Below, piece by piece: positions 24,509 to 33,780 of a DNA stretch of 64,000 nt (its first letter is position 1; each line of letters opens with the position of its first letter). Under the pieces are notes generated by a model. The model was given only the letters and a program-made list of their open reading frames with translations, did no database searches and was not told the DNA's origin. Position numbers and translations under genes: made by a program. This DNA is from an uncultured Bacteroidales bacterium (GTDB lineage Bacteria; Bacteroidota; Bacteroidia; Bacteroidales; UBA932): assembly GCA_900316525.1 (NCBI GenBank), contig ONDF01000003.1, positions 1-64,000 of the forward strand, given 5' to 3'.

Positions 24509-26518
24509 TTACCAGATGTGGACACGCTCCTCTTCCGGACGGAACATCGGGTCGCCCTCGTGGATGTCGAAGGCGTCGAAGAAGGTCTGGAAGTTGCGCA
24601 CGGACACGTTCACGCGGTTCACGGCCAGCGAGTGCGGGTCGAGGTTCGTCAGACGGGCCTTCTCCTGGTCGGTGATGTTCTGCGCCCAGATGTTGCCGTA
24701 GGAGAGGTAGAAGCGCTGCTGGGGCGTGAACCCGTCGATGACAGGCTTGTCCATCTTGCCCTTCAGGGCGTTCTCCAGGGCGGAGTAGGCGATGGAAAGA
24801 CCGCCGTGGTCGCCGATGTTCTCGCCGAGGGTGTAACGGCCGTTGGCGTGGACGCCCGGGAGGACCTCCACCACGTCGAACTGCGCGGCGAGCTTGTCGC
24901 CGAGGGCGTCGAACTTGGCCTTGTCCTCCGCGGTCCACCAGTTCTCCATGTTGCCCTTCGCGTCGAACATGGAACCCTGGTCGTCGAAACCGTGGGACAT
25001 CTCGTGGCCGATCACCACGCCGATGCCGCCGTAGTTCACCGCCTCGTCGGCCTCCGGATCGAAGAACGGCTTCTGCAGGATGCCGGCCGGGAAGCAGATC
25101 TCGTTGGTGGTGGGGTTGTAGTAGGCGTTCACCGTCTGCGGCGTCATGCCCCATTCGGTCCTGTCCGTGGGCTTGCCCAGCTTGGAGAGGTTGTCCTGCA
25201 CGTACCAGGCGCTGGCGTTGCGGAGGTTCTCATAGTAGGTGTTCGCCGGGTCGATGGTGAGGGTGCTGTAGTCCTTCCACTTGTCGGGATAGCCGATCTT
25301 CACGGTGAAGGCGGCGAGCTTCTCGCGGGCCTTGGCCTTGGTCTCGTCGCTCATCCACTCCAGGGCGTCGATGTGCTGGCCCAGGGCGGTGCGGAGGTTC
25401 TCCACGAGCTCGACCATCTGCTTCTTGGAAGACTCCGGGAAGTAGCGCTCGACATACATCTGGCCGACGGCCTCGCCGAGGAGGCTGTTCGGCACGCTCA
25501 TCGCGCGCTTCCAGCGGGGCTGCTGCTCCTGCGTGCCGGCCATTTGGTGGGAGAAGAACTCCCAGGAGGCGGTGTAGAAGTCGTCGGACAGGGCGCCGCA
25601 CTGGCCGGAGACGAACTGGCAGAGCAGGTAGGCCTTGAGGGTCTCGAGGTCGCACTCCTTGAAGAGCTTGTTCAGGCCGTCGAAGTAGGAGGGCTGCTGG
25701 ACGATGACCTTGTCCTGGGCGGGGATGTTCGCGGCGGCGCAGACGCGGCCGAAGCGGAGCTCGGGCCAGGCGGCGTCGATCTCGGCGGAGGACATCGGGT
25801 TGTAGATGGCCGCCATGTCGCGGTTCTGTTCGCGGGTCCAGGACACCTGGGCCATCGCATCCTCGACCTGCAGGTCCTTGGCGGCGAGCTGCGCGGCGTT
25901 CTCCACGCCGGCGAGCGTCAGGGCCTTCTCCAGGAAAGCCCGGTAGCCGGCCTTGAGGGCGGCGTTGGTCTCGAGGAGGTAGTAGTCGCGGTCGCCCATG
26001 CCCAGGCCGCCCTGGCCCAGGTAGAGGATCTGCATATCGCTATTGGTGAGGTCAGCCTCCACGCCGGCGCCGAAGAAGCCGCCTTCCCCGTAGAGGTTCA
26101 TCTTGCCGAGCAGGTCGGCGAGGGCGTCCTTCGAGGCGACCGCCTGGATCTCGGCGATGTAAGGCTGGATGGGCTGCGCGCCCAGGGCGTTGCGGGTGGT
26201 GGAGTCGAGGGCCATCTTGTACAGGTCCGCGATCTTCTGGTCCACGGTGCCGGGCTCGGTCTGGAGCGTGGCCATGGACTCGAACAGTTCGTTCAGGTTC
26301 TTCCGGGTGGTTTCTGCGATGGCGTCGAAGGAGCCGAAGCGGGAGAATTCGGGCTTGAGGGGATTCTTGACCTGCCAGCCGCCGGTGGCGTACTGGTAGA
26401 AATCCACTTTCGGAGAGGTGGAAGGATCCAGGTCCGTGAGGTCCAGGGCTCCCTTTCCACGCTGGTTGCAGGCCGCGAGGGCGCAAAGCATCATCATAAG
26501 AATCGGTAACTTTTTCAT
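24509..26518 (-). CDS. M13 family zinc metallopeptidase (PepO/neprilysin-like), lipoprotein
   Basis: 669 residues. Lipobox LAAC (Cys17) indicates a lipid-anchored envelope enzyme. Zinc motif HEMSH in GVVIGHEMSHGFDDQGSMFD; third ligand and helper in ENIGDHGGLSIAY (E-x-x-x-D pattern). NAYYNPTTNEICFPAGILQKPFF is the typical M13 substrate-binding block. Such enzymes cut oligopeptides. A TAAATTTG element lies 38 bases before the ATG. The permease follows without spacing, so both form one operon. Confidence 0.93.
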   Translation of the reverse strand: MKKLPILMMMLCALAACNQRGKGALDLTDLDPSTSPKVDFYQYATGGWQVKNPLKPEFSRFGSFDAIAETTRKNLNELFESMATLQTEPGTVDQKIADLYKMALDSTTRNALGAQPIQPYIAEIQAVASKDALADLLGKMNLYGEGGFFGAGVEADLTNSDMQILYLGQGGLGMGDRDYYLLETNAALKAGYRAFLEKALTLAGVENAAQLAAKDLQVEDAMAQVSWTREQNRDMAAIYNPMSSAEIDAAWPELRFGRVCAAANIPAQDKVIVQQPSYFDGLNKLFKECDLETLKAYLLCQFVSGQCGALSDDFYTASWEFFSHQMAGTQEQQPRWKRAMSVPNSLLGEAVGQMYVERYFPESSKKQMVELVENLRTALGQHIDALEWMSDETKAKAREKLAAFTVKIGYPDKWKDYSTLTIDPANTYYENLRNASAWYVQDNLSKLGKPTDRTEWGMTPQTVNAYYNPTTNEICFPAGILQKPFFDPEADEAVNYGGIGVVIGHEMSHGFDDQGSMFDAKGNMENWWTAEDKAKFDALGDKLAAQFDVVEVLPGVHANGRYTLGENIGDHGGLSIAYSALENALKGKMDKPVIDGFTPQQRFYLSYGNIWAQNITDQEKARLTNLDPHSLAVNRVNVSVRNFQTFFDAFDIHEGDPMFRPEEERVHIW

Positions 26519-26555
26519 ATCTTGATATATATACGTTCCAAAAGGCGCAAGTTTG

Positions 26556-26563
26556 CAAATTTA
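26556..26563 (-). promoter_or_regulatory. Promoter -7 element TAAATTTG for the M13 protease operon
   Basis: TAAATTTG on the minus strand, predicted leader about 34 nt to the ATG at 26518. Confidence 0.5.
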
Positions 26564-26605
26564 CACATTATTATGCATCTTTGTATTCCTTTTGAAAAGA
26601 TTTTT

Positions 26606-27274
26606 ATGGCCAAGAAACATATCGCCGCGCGCTGGCTGGTCGGCACTTTGGGCCTCGTCCTGATCGCTTTCGGCGTCGCGCTTTCCCTGAAATCCAACCT
26701 GGGCACCGCGCCCCCGTCCTGCCCGCCCGCGGTCCTCAACCTGAAATGGACCGCCATCTCCTTCGGCACCTTCACCTGGATGATGCACCTGCTGTTCATC
26801 GCCGCGCAGATGGCGATGCGCCGCAAGGTGCTGGACGTCCACTACCTCGTCCAGCTGGCCGCCGCCTTCGTGTTCGGCTACCTGTGCGACGCCTGCATCT
26901 GGGTCCTCCACGGCGTGGAAATCACCTCCTACCTGATGAAGATCGTCCTCATCCTCGTGGCCGTCCTCCTCACCGCCGTGGGCATCAGGCTCGAGGTCAT
27001 CGGAAAGACCTGGATCCTCGCCGGCGACCAGGTCGTGGACACCTTCTCCGAGGTGACGGGCATCAAGTTCAGCAACGCCAAGATCGGCGAGGACATCCTC
27101 CTGGTGGCCCTCTCCGCCGGTTTCGCCTGGATCTGCTTCGGCTCCCCCTTCGGCCACGGCGAAGAGATTGTCATCCGCGAGGGAACGCTCATCCTGGCCG
27201 CCCTCACCGGCCTGTGCATGAAGCTCACGGACCCGGTCGTGGACAAGGTCTTTAACCCCCTGCTGCATGAATAA
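26606..27274 (+). CDS. YczE/YitT-like integral membrane protein
   Basis: 222 residues from the ATG at 26606. Five hydrophobic helices, the first beginning LVGTLGLVLIAFGVALSLKSNLGTAP. The sequence 'GVALSLKSNLGTAPPSCPP' is the hallmark of the YczE/YyaS/YitT group (DUF6198-type). Its biochemical role is unknown; membership in a transporter-like family is by similarity only. It overlaps the next gene by 8 bases, so the pair is co-expressed. An imperfect -7 element (CATCTTTG near 26576) precedes it. Confidence 0.75.
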   Translation: MAKKHIAARWLVGTLGLVLIAFGVALSLKSNLGTAPPSCPPAVLNLKWTAISFGTFTWMMHLLFIAAQMAMRRKVLDVHYLVQLAAAFVFGYLCDACIWVLHGVEITSYLMKIVLILVAVLLTAVGIRLEVIGKTWILAGDQVVDTFSEVTGIKFSNAKIGEDILLVALSAGFAWICFGSPFGHGEEIVIREGTLILAALTGLCMKLTDPVVDKVFNPLLHE

Positions 27275-28217
27275 GGCCATTCAGTTCTTCAAAGACTGGA
27301 TGCTCCCCCTCGCCATTACGACGGGCATCAGCCTGTATCTGTTCTATCATTTCACGCCCCTGCTGAAGCCGTACGGAGCCGTCCTGCACAAGGTGGCGTC
27401 CGAAGGTCAGCGGCTGGTGATCGCCGTGCTGCTGTTCTTCCAGTTCGTGCAGATCTCTCCCCACGATGTCCGGCTGCGCCGCTGGCATCTGGGCGCCCTG
27501 CTCGTCCAGGTGCTCGGCTTCTTCCTGTTCGCGGGCCTGTCGGCGATCCTGCCGGAAGGCGCGGGCCGCATGCTGCTGGAATGCGCGATGATCTGCCTCA
27601 TCTGCCCCTGCGCCGCCGCGGCCGGGGTCATCACCCGGAAACTGGACGGCGACCTCGCCGCCACCGTGAGCTACCTGTGCCTGACGAACCTCGCCGCCAC
27701 CTTCCTCATCCCGATGGTCATCCCGATGATCCGGCCCGCCTCCGACCTGGGGTTCTGGACCTATGTCTTCCAGATCGCCATGAAGGTGTTCCCGGTGCTG
27801 GTCCTCCCGGGCCTCCTGGCCTGGCTCATCCGCTACACGACGCACAAGCTGCAGCGCCGGCTGATGCGCTTCGCGCCGAATTCCTTCTACATCTGGTTCA
27901 TCGGACTCACGCTCGCGATGGTGCTCGCCACCCACGCGCTCTTCATGAACTATCCGGGCGGCTGGGCCCTCGCCGGCATCGTCGCCGTGTCGGTGGCCAC
28001 CTGCGCCCTGCAGTTCTTCCTCGGACGCCGCATCGGGAAGGGCCGCGTGAACTCCATCACCGCCGGCCAGGGCCTCGGCCAGAAGAACACCGGCTTCCTC
28101 ATCTGGCTGGGATACAACTATTTAACCCCCGTGACTTCCGTCGCCGGGGGTCTCTATGCCATCTGGCAGAACCTGTTCAACAGCTGGGAGCTCTACCAGC
28201 ACGAACACAGGAAATAG
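27267..28217 (+). CDS. Multi-pass membrane transporter, BASS (bile acid:sodium symporter)-like
   Basis: 316 residues with about nine or ten hydrophobic segments. The pattern 'LLECAMICLICPCAAAAGVITRKLDGDLAATVSYL' resembles the BASS/AEC fold with its core crossover helices, and GQNTGF-type sequence (GLGQKNTGFLIWLGYNY) occurs near the C-terminus. Substrate unknown. Co-transcribed with the YczE-like gene. Its stop (28215-28217) directly abuts the stop of the convergent TPR gene, with no room for a terminator. Confidence 0.65.
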   Translation: MNKAIQFFKDWMLPLAITTGISLYLFYHFTPLLKPYGAVLHKVASEGQRLVIAVLLFFQFVQISPHDVRLRRWHLGALLVQVLGFFLFAGLSAILPEGAGRMLLECAMICLICPCAAAAGVITRKLDGDLAATVSYLCLTNLAATFLIPMVIPMIRPASDLGFWTYVFQIAMKVFPVLVLPGLLAWLIRYTTHKLQRRLMRFAPNSFYIWFIGLTLAMVLATHALFMNYPGGWALAGIVAVSVATCALQFFLGRRIGKGRVNSITAGQGLGQKNTGFLIWLGYNYLTPVTSVAGGLYAIWQNLFNSWELYQHEHRK

Positions 28218-29147
28218 CTATTTTTTCTGGTTCAGCGCCTGGAGACGCGCGGAGGCGGAGGCCTTGTCCGTCTCGGTGGCGCCGTGCTGGGCCATCATCG
28301 CCAGGTATTTCTTCTCCAGTTTCACGTCCTTCTTCTGGCGGGCGAGGAGGATGCCGTTGCGGATGGCGGTGATGTCGTCCGGATGCTTCTTGAGCACCTG
28401 GTCATAGTATTTCTGGGCCTTCTTGTAGTCTTTCTTGGACACCAGCCAGTAGGAACCGAGGTTGTCCAGGAAGAGCGGGTCGTCCTTGCTGTACGTGAGC
28501 ATGTGCTCCGAAAGGTTCTTGAAGGCTTCGGCCGAGGAATCGGTCCCCAGGCGGAAGAAAGTGAAGCAGTAGTCCTGGATAAGGGCGTTGAACACTTCGT
28601 TGTCGACCTTCTCCAGGGACTCGTGCGTCCAGGCGGGATGCCGCTTGTAGTTCTCGTCCACGAGGGCCTTGAGGGCGGAAAGGGCCATGTCCGGGCTGCC
28701 TTTCTCGTAGGCGGTGAGGGCGTCGATGCGGAGCAGGCGGAAGTCCAGTTTCTCCGGTTCCAGCGCGACGGCCTTGTCCAGGGCTTCCAGCGCCTGCCCG
28801 AACAGTTCGTCGTCATACTCCGTATCCTCGAAGAAATTGTTCTTCCGGCCCAGGGAATCCTTCATGTTCAGCAGGGGTTCGCGGCCCAGGTAGCGGTCCT
28901 GGGGCAGCTGGATGACCTTCGTGGTCTGCGCCTTGGTGAACCAGAGGGAGAAGCGGGCCAGCAGCTGCTGGGTGTCGTCCGGATACTCTTCGGCCCAGCG
29001 GTCCAGCAGGGTTTCCACGCCCACGCCGGCGGGGCCGACGCGGCTGACGAGGTTGTTGTATCGACGGACATAGTCCTCCTGCGGGGTCTGGGCGAGGAGG
29101 GTCAGGGGCAGCGCAAGCGCCAGGAGGAAGGTGAGGATTCTTTTCAT
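28218..29147 (-). CDS. Exported tetratricopeptide-repeat protein
   Basis: 309 residues from the ATG at 29147, which overlaps the methyltransferase stop by 4 bases. Signal peptide LTFLLALALPLTLLAQ. The body is helical with TPR units such as AFKNLSEHMLTYSKDDPLFLDNLGSYWL and KAQKYYDQVLKKHPDDITAIRNGILLA. The C-terminal tail is basic. It should be periplasmic or outer-membrane associated. It lacks catalytic motifs; a scaffolding role is inferred. Confidence 0.75.
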   Translation of the reverse strand: MKRILTFLLALALPLTLLAQTPQEDYVRRYNNLVSRVGPAGVGVETLLDRWAEEYPDDTQQLLARFSLWFTKAQTTKVIQLPQDRYLGREPLLNMKDSLGRKNNFFEDTEYDDELFGQALEALDKAVALEPEKLDFRLLRIDALTAYEKGSPDMALSALKALVDENYKRHPAWTHESLEKVDNEVFNALIQDYCFTFFRLGTDSSAEAFKNLSEHMLTYSKDDPLFLDNLGSYWLVSKKDYKKAQKYYDQVLKKHPDDITAIRNGILLARQKKDVKLEKKYLAMMAQHGATETDKASASARLQALNQKK

Positions 29148-30289
29148 CGGATATCCATTCTGATTCTGCGGTCTTTGGGATAGAGGTTGTTGCACCGGCT
29201 GCCGAGGTTCTTCCCGGGGCCGAGCGGATGGCCTTGGTAGGTCAATGTCAAAAGCCCCAGGGGGGCGTCCGGGATGCGGATGGCATCGCCGTGGAGGTAC
29301 TGCAGCGCGGTTTCCCGGTCCAGGTCGAAGCAAGGGTACGGGTCCGGCGGCGGGACGGGCAGGTCGGCCTTGAAGAGGGAGAAGACATCGGCCGTCCGGA
29401 CGCTGTCCGGCTCTCCGCGCTTGCGGAGGACGGCGGCGTACTGGCCCTCGCCGGGAACGAATCCCGGCAGCAGGGCGTAGCCGCGCTCCGTCCGCGCGAC
29501 GGGCGGGAAGTCCCCGCAGTCCACGATGTCGGCCCCGAGCTCGGACGCGATCCAGGCCACGGTGCCGTCGTTCTCCTGCCGATTGAAGGTGCAGGTAGAA
29601 TAAATGAGGACGCCGCCCGGCTTCAGGGCCGACCAAACGTCCGAAAGGATGCGGCGGGAGCGGGCCGCGCAGAAGTCCACCGTCTCGGGCGACCAGTCCT
29701 CCACGGCCTTCTCGTCCTTGCGGAACATCCCCTCGCCGGAGCAAGGGACGTCCGTGACGATAAGGTCGAAGACGGGTTTCCCGGAAAAGGCCGACGGGTC
29801 GCGCGAGACGACGCCCACGCGGGGGTCGCCCCAGGTGCGGACGTTCGAGCGCAGGATGCCGAAGCGGTTCCGCATCACTTCGTTGGCCAGGAGGGAAAAG
29901 CGGTCGCCGAAGCGCTCGCGGAGCGAAGCGGCGAGGTCGGTGGTCTTGCCGCCGGGGGCGGCGCAGAGGTCCAGGACGGTCACGCCCGGGCCGAAGCCGT
30001 CCAGCGCCCGGCGGAACAGTTCGCCGACGAACATCGCCGACGAATCCTGCACGTAATAGCACCCGGCATGGAAAAGCGGGTCCAGCGTAAAGATGGGGCG
30101 TTCCTTCAGGAGGTAGCCGTACGGGCTCCACGGAACGCGCTCCGCGTCCGGGAAAGGGCAGGCTGTCAATTTGGCCGGGTTCAGGCGGACGGAGACGGAA
30201 GGCTCGCCGGACAGCGCGTCCAGCACCGTCCGCGCCCGGTCGGGGCCGAGCTCCTCCGAAAGATTCCGGATGAACGCCTCGGGAAGCAT
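29144..30289 (-). CDS. NOL1/NOP2/Sun family RNA cytosine-5 methyltransferase (RsmF-like)
   Basis: 381 residues. N-terminal helical region, then a Rossmann methyltransferase: SAM motif LDLCAAPGGKTTDLA, motif IV DVPCSGEGMFRK and motif VI YSTCTFNRQEN with the two cysteines used for 5-methylcytosine formation. The C-terminal domain with FVPGEGQYAAVL and PLGLL(T) resembles the RsmF/YebU tail. It acts on rRNA (or tRNA) in the cytoplasm. It shares one base with the preceding SRPBCC gene stop and overlaps the TPR gene start by 4 bases: a tight three-gene operon. Confidence 0.9.
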   Translation of the reverse strand: MLPEAFIRNLSEELGPDRARTVLDALSGEPSVSVRLNPAKLTACPFPDAERVPWSPYGYLLKERPIFTLDPLFHAGCYYVQDSSAMFVGELFRRALDGFGPGVTVLDLCAAPGGKTTDLAASLRERFGDRFSLLANEVMRNRFGILRSNVRTWGDPRVGVVSRDPSAFSGKPVFDLIVTDVPCSGEGMFRKDEKAVEDWSPETVDFCAARSRRILSDVWSALKPGGVLIYSTCTFNRQENDGTVAWIASELGADIVDCGDFPPVARTERGYALLPGFVPGEGQYAAVLRKRGEPDSVRTADVFSLFKADLPVPPPDPYPCFDLDRETALQYLHGDAIRIPDAPLGLLTLTYQGHPLGPGKNLGSRCNNLYPKDRRIRMDIR

Positions 30290-30735
30290 CAGAACTTGAA
30301 CTGGGAAGGGTCGAAGCCCTCGGGCATCTTGCCGTTGGACGCGTCCACGAGGCCGTCCACGACCTTGTCCAGGCCGGCCTTGATCTTGCCGCCCAGCATC
30401 ATCTTCATCATCAGGTTCAGGTCCGCCTCCAGCTTCACCCAGAACTCGGTCTGGTAAGGGTTGGCGGGCGCCGGGTCGAAGTGCAGTTCGATGTGGAAGG
30501 CGAAGGGGGCGCCGTAGTCCACCAGCTCGATGCGGGAATAGGGCACGCGCTCATGGACCTTCACGCCGATGTTGAAGCCCTGCACCGTCGCGGTGATGGT
30601 GTCGTAATCGGCCTGGACGTCCTTCTTCTTGTCCTCGGGGAGCATCTGCAGGAAGTTGCGCATGTCCACGAACGACATGTACAGCTCGTATGGCTGGCGG
30701 GAAACGATCCCGTGCTTGCTTTCAATTTCGGTCAT
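30289..30735 (-). CDS. SRPBCC-fold (START-like) small protein
   Basis: 148 residues, no signal peptide. It has the alpha-beta grip pattern: ESKHGIVSRQPYELYMSFVDMRNF at the start (typical of START-like proteins), beta strands in the middle (FNIGVKVHERVPYSRIELV) and a long C-terminal helix (LEADLNLMMKMMLGGKIKAGLDKVVDGLV). Related proteins occur widely in Bacteroidales without known ligand. The ATG at 30735 follows a divergent promoter shared with the Nudix gene. It is the first gene of the operon with the RNA methylase and TPR protein. Confidence 0.7.
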   Translation of the reverse strand: MTEIESKHGIVSRQPYELYMSFVDMRNFLQMLPEDKKKDVQADYDTITATVQGFNIGVKVHERVPYSRIELVDYGAPFAFHIELHFDPAPANPYQTEFWVKLEADLNLMMKMMLGGKIKAGLDKVVDGLVDASNGKMPEGFDPSQFKF

Positions 30736-30742
30736 AATAAAC

Positions 30743-30750
30743 TATCTTTG
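30743..30750 (+). promoter_or_regulatory. Promoter -7 element TATCTTTG for the Nudix gene
   Basis: TATCTTTG, predicted leader about 20 nt before the ATG at 30775. It interleaves with the opposite-strand element at 30758-30765. Confidence 0.5.
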
Positions 30751-30757
30751 CAGCACG

Positions 30758-30765
30758 CAAATATA
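30758..30765 (-). promoter_or_regulatory. Promoter -7 element TATATTTG for the SRPBCC operon
   Basis: TATATTTG on the minus strand, predicted leader about 19 nt before the ATG at 30735. The two divergent -7 boxes are 7 bases apart, so RNA polymerase could not use both at once. Confidence 0.5.
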
Positions 30766-30774
30766 GCAAATATT

Positions 30775-31386
30775 ATGCACAAGATATATTTCGGGAAAAG
30801 AAGCATCGTCATCTGCGCCCCGGACGACGAGGCGCTTTCGGATCCGAATTCGGTCGAATTCCACCTCGGGGACAAGCTGGACATCCACGCCCTCGTGCGG
30901 ATGTTCGAGGTCCAGGATTCCCTCCAGCGCATCTACATCCCCTCGGACGACGCCCAGAAGACCTACCGCCGCCTCTGCGCCGAATTCAAGGAGGTCAATG
31001 CGGCCGGCGGCCTGGTGTCCAACCGCCGCGGCGACTACCTCCTGATCTCCCGCAGCGGCCTCTGGGACCTGCCCAAGGGCCACCAGGAGGCCGGCGAGGA
31101 CATCGAGGTGACCGCCCTCCGCGAGGTCCAGGAGGAAACCGGCGTGGACCAGCTCCAGCTGCGGCGCCTCATCTGCATCACCGACCACTGCTACTTCCGC
31201 GACAACCTGTGGCACCTCAAGCATACTTGGTGGTACGATATGCTCTACACGGATCCCACCAACCTCACCCCCCAGCGCGAAGAAGACATCACCAAGGCCG
31301 CCTGGGTGGCGAAATCGAGCCTCCCGCCCTTCCTGAAGAACACCTATCCGTCCATCGTGGAGGTGTTCCGCGAGGCGCGGATCTGA
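30775..31386 (+). CDS. Nudix hydrolase
   Basis: 203 residues. The Nudix box fits exactly: G-HQEAG-E-DIEVTAL-REVQEETGV within residues about 105-130. The N-terminal 75 residues (MHKIYFGKRSIVI ... DDAQKTYRRLCAEF) form an extra domain typical of a Bacteroidota Nudix subfamily. It hydrolyses a nucleoside diphosphate linked to another moiety; the substrate is not predictable. It is followed by queA, 68 bases downstream. Confidence 0.85.
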   Translation: MHKIYFGKRSIVICAPDDEALSDPNSVEFHLGDKLDIHALVRMFEVQDSLQRIYIPSDDAQKTYRRLCAEFKEVNAAGGLVSNRRGDYLLISRSGLWDLPKGHQEAGEDIEVTALREVQEETGVDQLQLRRLICITDHCYFRDNLWHLKHTWWYDMLYTDPTNLTPQREEDITKAAWVAKSSLPPFLKNTYPSIVEVFREARI

Positions 31387-31453
31387 CAAAGTGAAACTTT
31401 TTTCCGTCGGGAGACGTATTATAGGAGTATCGCATAAGACAAGTACTTCAACC

Positions 31454-32503
31454 ATGAAACTATCGCAATTCGCATTTGAGCTGCCGCAGGACCGCATCGC
31501 CCAGGAGCCGGTCCGCTGGCGGGACGAGGCCCGCATGATGGTCCTCCACAAGGACACCGGAGAAATCGAGCACCGGATATTCAAGGACATCGTGGACTAT
31601 TTCGGCAAGGGCGACACCTTCGTCCTCAACGACACCAAAGTCTTTCCCGCGCGCCTGTACGGCAAGAAGGAGAAGACGGGGGCCGACATCATCGTCTTCC
31701 TGCTCCGCGAGCTCAACCGCGAACAGCGCCTGTGGGACGTGATCGTGGACCCGGCCCGCAAGATCCGCATCGGCAACAAGCTGTATTTCGGCGACGACGA
31801 GTCCCTCGTGGCCGAGGTCATCGACAACACCACCTCCCGCGGCCGCACCCTGCGTTTCCTGTACGACGGCCCGTACGAGGACTTCAAGGAAGCCCTGTTC
31901 GCCCTCGGCGAGACGCCGGTTCCCCAGTGGGTGAAGCCCAAGGTCACCCCGGAGGACGCGGAAAACTTCCAGACCATCTTCGCCGCGCACGAAGGCGCCG
32001 TCTCCGCCCCGGCGGCCGGCCTGCACTTCAGCCGCGAGCTCTTCAACCGCATGATCCTCAAGGACATCGAGAAGACCTTCATCACCGTCCATATGGGCAT
32101 CGGCCACTTCCGCCGCGTGGATGTGGAGGACCTCTCCAAGCACCGGATGGACTCCGAGCGCCTGATCATCGGCGAGGAGGCCGCCGCGGCCATCAACAAG
32201 GCCAAGCGCACCGGCAAGAAGGTCGTCGCCGTGGGCGTGACCGTGATGCGCGGCCTGGAGACCTACGTCACCACCACGCACGAAGTGAACGTGTTCGACG
32301 GCTGGACCAACAAGTTCATCTTCCCGCCGTACCAGTATTCCGTCCCGGACGCGGCCGTCTCCAACTTCCACCTCCCGCAGTCCACGATGCTGATGTGCGT
32401 CGCGGCCTTCGGCGGTTACGACAACGTGATGAACGCGTACAAGGTGGCCCTCGAGGAAGGGTACCGGTTCGGCCCTTACGGCGACGCGCTCCTCATCCTG
32501 TAG
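31454..32503 (+). CDS. queA: S-adenosylmethionine:tRNA ribosyltransferase-isomerase
   Basis: 349 residues from the ATG at 31454 (MKLSQFAFELPQDRIAQEP, the usual QueA start; the open frame extends upstream without QueA similarity). QueA transfers the ribosyl moiety of SAM to preQ1-tRNA to give epoxyqueuosine. Family blocks: FVLNDTKVFPARLYG, EGAVSAPAAGLHF, TVHMGIGHFRRV, and the C-terminal YQYSVPDAAVSNFHLPQSTM. The usual VGTTSVR motif reads VGVTVMRGLE. Complete and of normal length. A strong terminator follows. Confidence 0.95.
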   Translation: MKLSQFAFELPQDRIAQEPVRWRDEARMMVLHKDTGEIEHRIFKDIVDYFGKGDTFVLNDTKVFPARLYGKKEKTGADIIVFLLRELNREQRLWDVIVDPARKIRIGNKLYFGDDESLVAEVIDNTTSRGRTLRFLYDGPYEDFKEALFALGETPVPQWVKPKVTPEDAENFQTIFAAHEGAVSAPAAGLHFSRELFNRMILKDIEKTFITVHMGIGHFRRVDVEDLSKHRMDSERLIIGEEAAAAINKAKRTGKKVVAVGVTVMRGLETYVTTTHEVNVFDGWTNKFIFPPYQYSVPDAAVSNFHLPQSTMLMCVAAFGGYDNVMNAYKVALEEGYRFGPYGDALLIL

Positions 32504-32530
32504 CGTAAGAAACACATAAAATACATATTG

Positions 32531-32568
32531 AAACAACACCTGTTATCCACAACGGGTGTTGTTTTTTT
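32531..32568 (+). terminator. Rho-independent terminator of queA
   Basis: AACAACACC (32532-32540) pairs with GGTGTTGTT (32555-32563), followed by a T run to 32568. Confidence 0.85.
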
Positions 32569-32600
32569 ATGCGTTTTCCTACCTTGGCGGAAAAAACGCC

Positions 32601-33749
32601 ATGTCACGCACAGACGAAAGAACCGCCCTCTGCGCCCTCAACAAGGCGCTGGGCTACGTGCCCGCCGCCGGGCACGCCCTGCTGCAGCGCTTCGGGGCGG
32701 CGGCCCCCGTCTTCGACCTCGAGGGCTCTGCCCTCCGGGAGGCCCTGGGGCCGTACCGGGAATTCGGGGACCAGCTGGACGGCCGGCTCCTGGAATGGGC
32801 GGCCGGGGAGCTGGACCGCATCCGGTCCGGGGGCTTCCGCATGATCGCCTATGGCGAGGAGGACTACCCCACCCTCCTCGCCGAATGCGAGGATCCACCG
32901 CTCGCCCTGTATTTCAACGCATCCTCTCCCCCGGCCGCCGTCTTCGAGATGCGCCCCTGCATCGCCGTGGTGGGCACCCGCGACCTCAGCCCGTACGGGC
33001 GGGACTGGTGCCGGCGGCTGGTGCTCGCCATGGGCGAGGCGTCCGTGCCGCCGTGCATCGTCAGCGGGCTCGCCTTCGGGGCCGACGGAATCGCCCACCG
33101 GACGGCCCTGGAATGCGGACTCACGACCGTCGGCGTGATGGCGACGGGCATCGAGAAGGTGTATCCCTGGCAGCACACGGAGCTGGCCGGGGAGATGGTC
33201 CGGACGCCCGGCTGCGCCGTGGTGACGGACTATCCCACCGGGAGCGCCCCCGTCGCGCTGAACTTCATCCGGCGCAACCGGATCATCGCCGGCCTGTCGC
33301 GGGCGACGGTCGTCATCGAGTCCAAGACCAAGGGCGGCAGCCTCATCACCGCGAAGTACGCCTGCGACTACAACCGGGACGTGTACGCCCTTCCCGGCCG
33401 GGCCGACGACGTCCGCTCCGCCGGCTGCAACTCCCTCATCCGCCAGCGGATGGCGGACATCGTCACGGACCCGGAGGACCTGGTGGAGCGGCTCGGGCTC
33501 GGGAAGACGGCCCGGCGGCGGAAAGCGGGCCTGGAGGCCCTCCTGGGGCGGAAATACGGGACGGACAGCCCGCTGATCCGGCTGGCACTCGTGGTCAAGG
33601 GGCATCCGGGCATCTCCCTGGACGAGATCGTCCGGGAGACCGGCTGGTCCTGGCCCGAGGTCCAGGAGCGCGCCGCCATCCTGGAGACGGACGGTTTTTT
33701 GGAGACGGACCTGCTCCGCCGGTGTACCATTCCCGCGAAAATTGTGTAA
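32601..33749 (+). CDS. dprA: DNA-processing protein DprA
   Basis: 382 residues from the ATG at 32601. DprA loads RecA on incoming single-stranded DNA during natural transformation. The Rossmann core shows AVVGTRDLSPYG, IVSGLAFGADGIAHRTAL, GVMATGIEKVYPWQH, NFIRRNRIIAGLS and ESKTKGGSLITAKYA; YALPGR is also conserved. A C-terminal winged-helix domain (SLDEIVRETGWSWPEVQERAAILE) is present. The start is separated from queA by a terminator. The tatD promoter element overlaps its stop codon. Confidence 0.93.
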   Translation: MSRTDERTALCALNKALGYVPAAGHALLQRFGAAAPVFDLEGSALREALGPYREFGDQLDGRLLEWAAGELDRIRSGGFRMIAYGEEDYPTLLAECEDPPLALYFNASSPPAAVFEMRPCIAVVGTRDLSPYGRDWCRRLVLAMGEASVPPCIVSGLAFGADGIAHRTALECGLTTVGVMATGIEKVYPWQHTELAGEMVRTPGCAVVTDYPTGSAPVALNFIRRNRIIAGLSRATVVIESKTKGGSLITAKYACDYNRDVYALPGRADDVRSAGCNSLIRQRMADIVTDPEDLVERLGLGKTARRRKAGLEALLGRKYGTDSPLIRLALVVKGHPGISLDEIVRETGWSWPEVQERAAILETDGFLETDLLRRCTIPAKIV

Positions 33750-33754
33750 ATTTG
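33747..33754 (+). promoter_or_regulatory. Promoter -7 element TAAATTTG for the tatD-ansA pair
   Basis: TAAATTTG overlapping the dprA stop codon; predicted leader about 22 nt to the TTG start at 33781. Confidence 0.45.
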
Positions 33755-33780
33755 TGGGTTGAACCGCAAATAACGCCATT

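Noticed and set aside
23471..26509. 1012-codon plus-strand open frame opposite the permease and M13 protease
   Set aside because: The minus strand holds HEMSH zinc protease and FtsX motifs; the plus-strand frame is a composition artefact of high GC.
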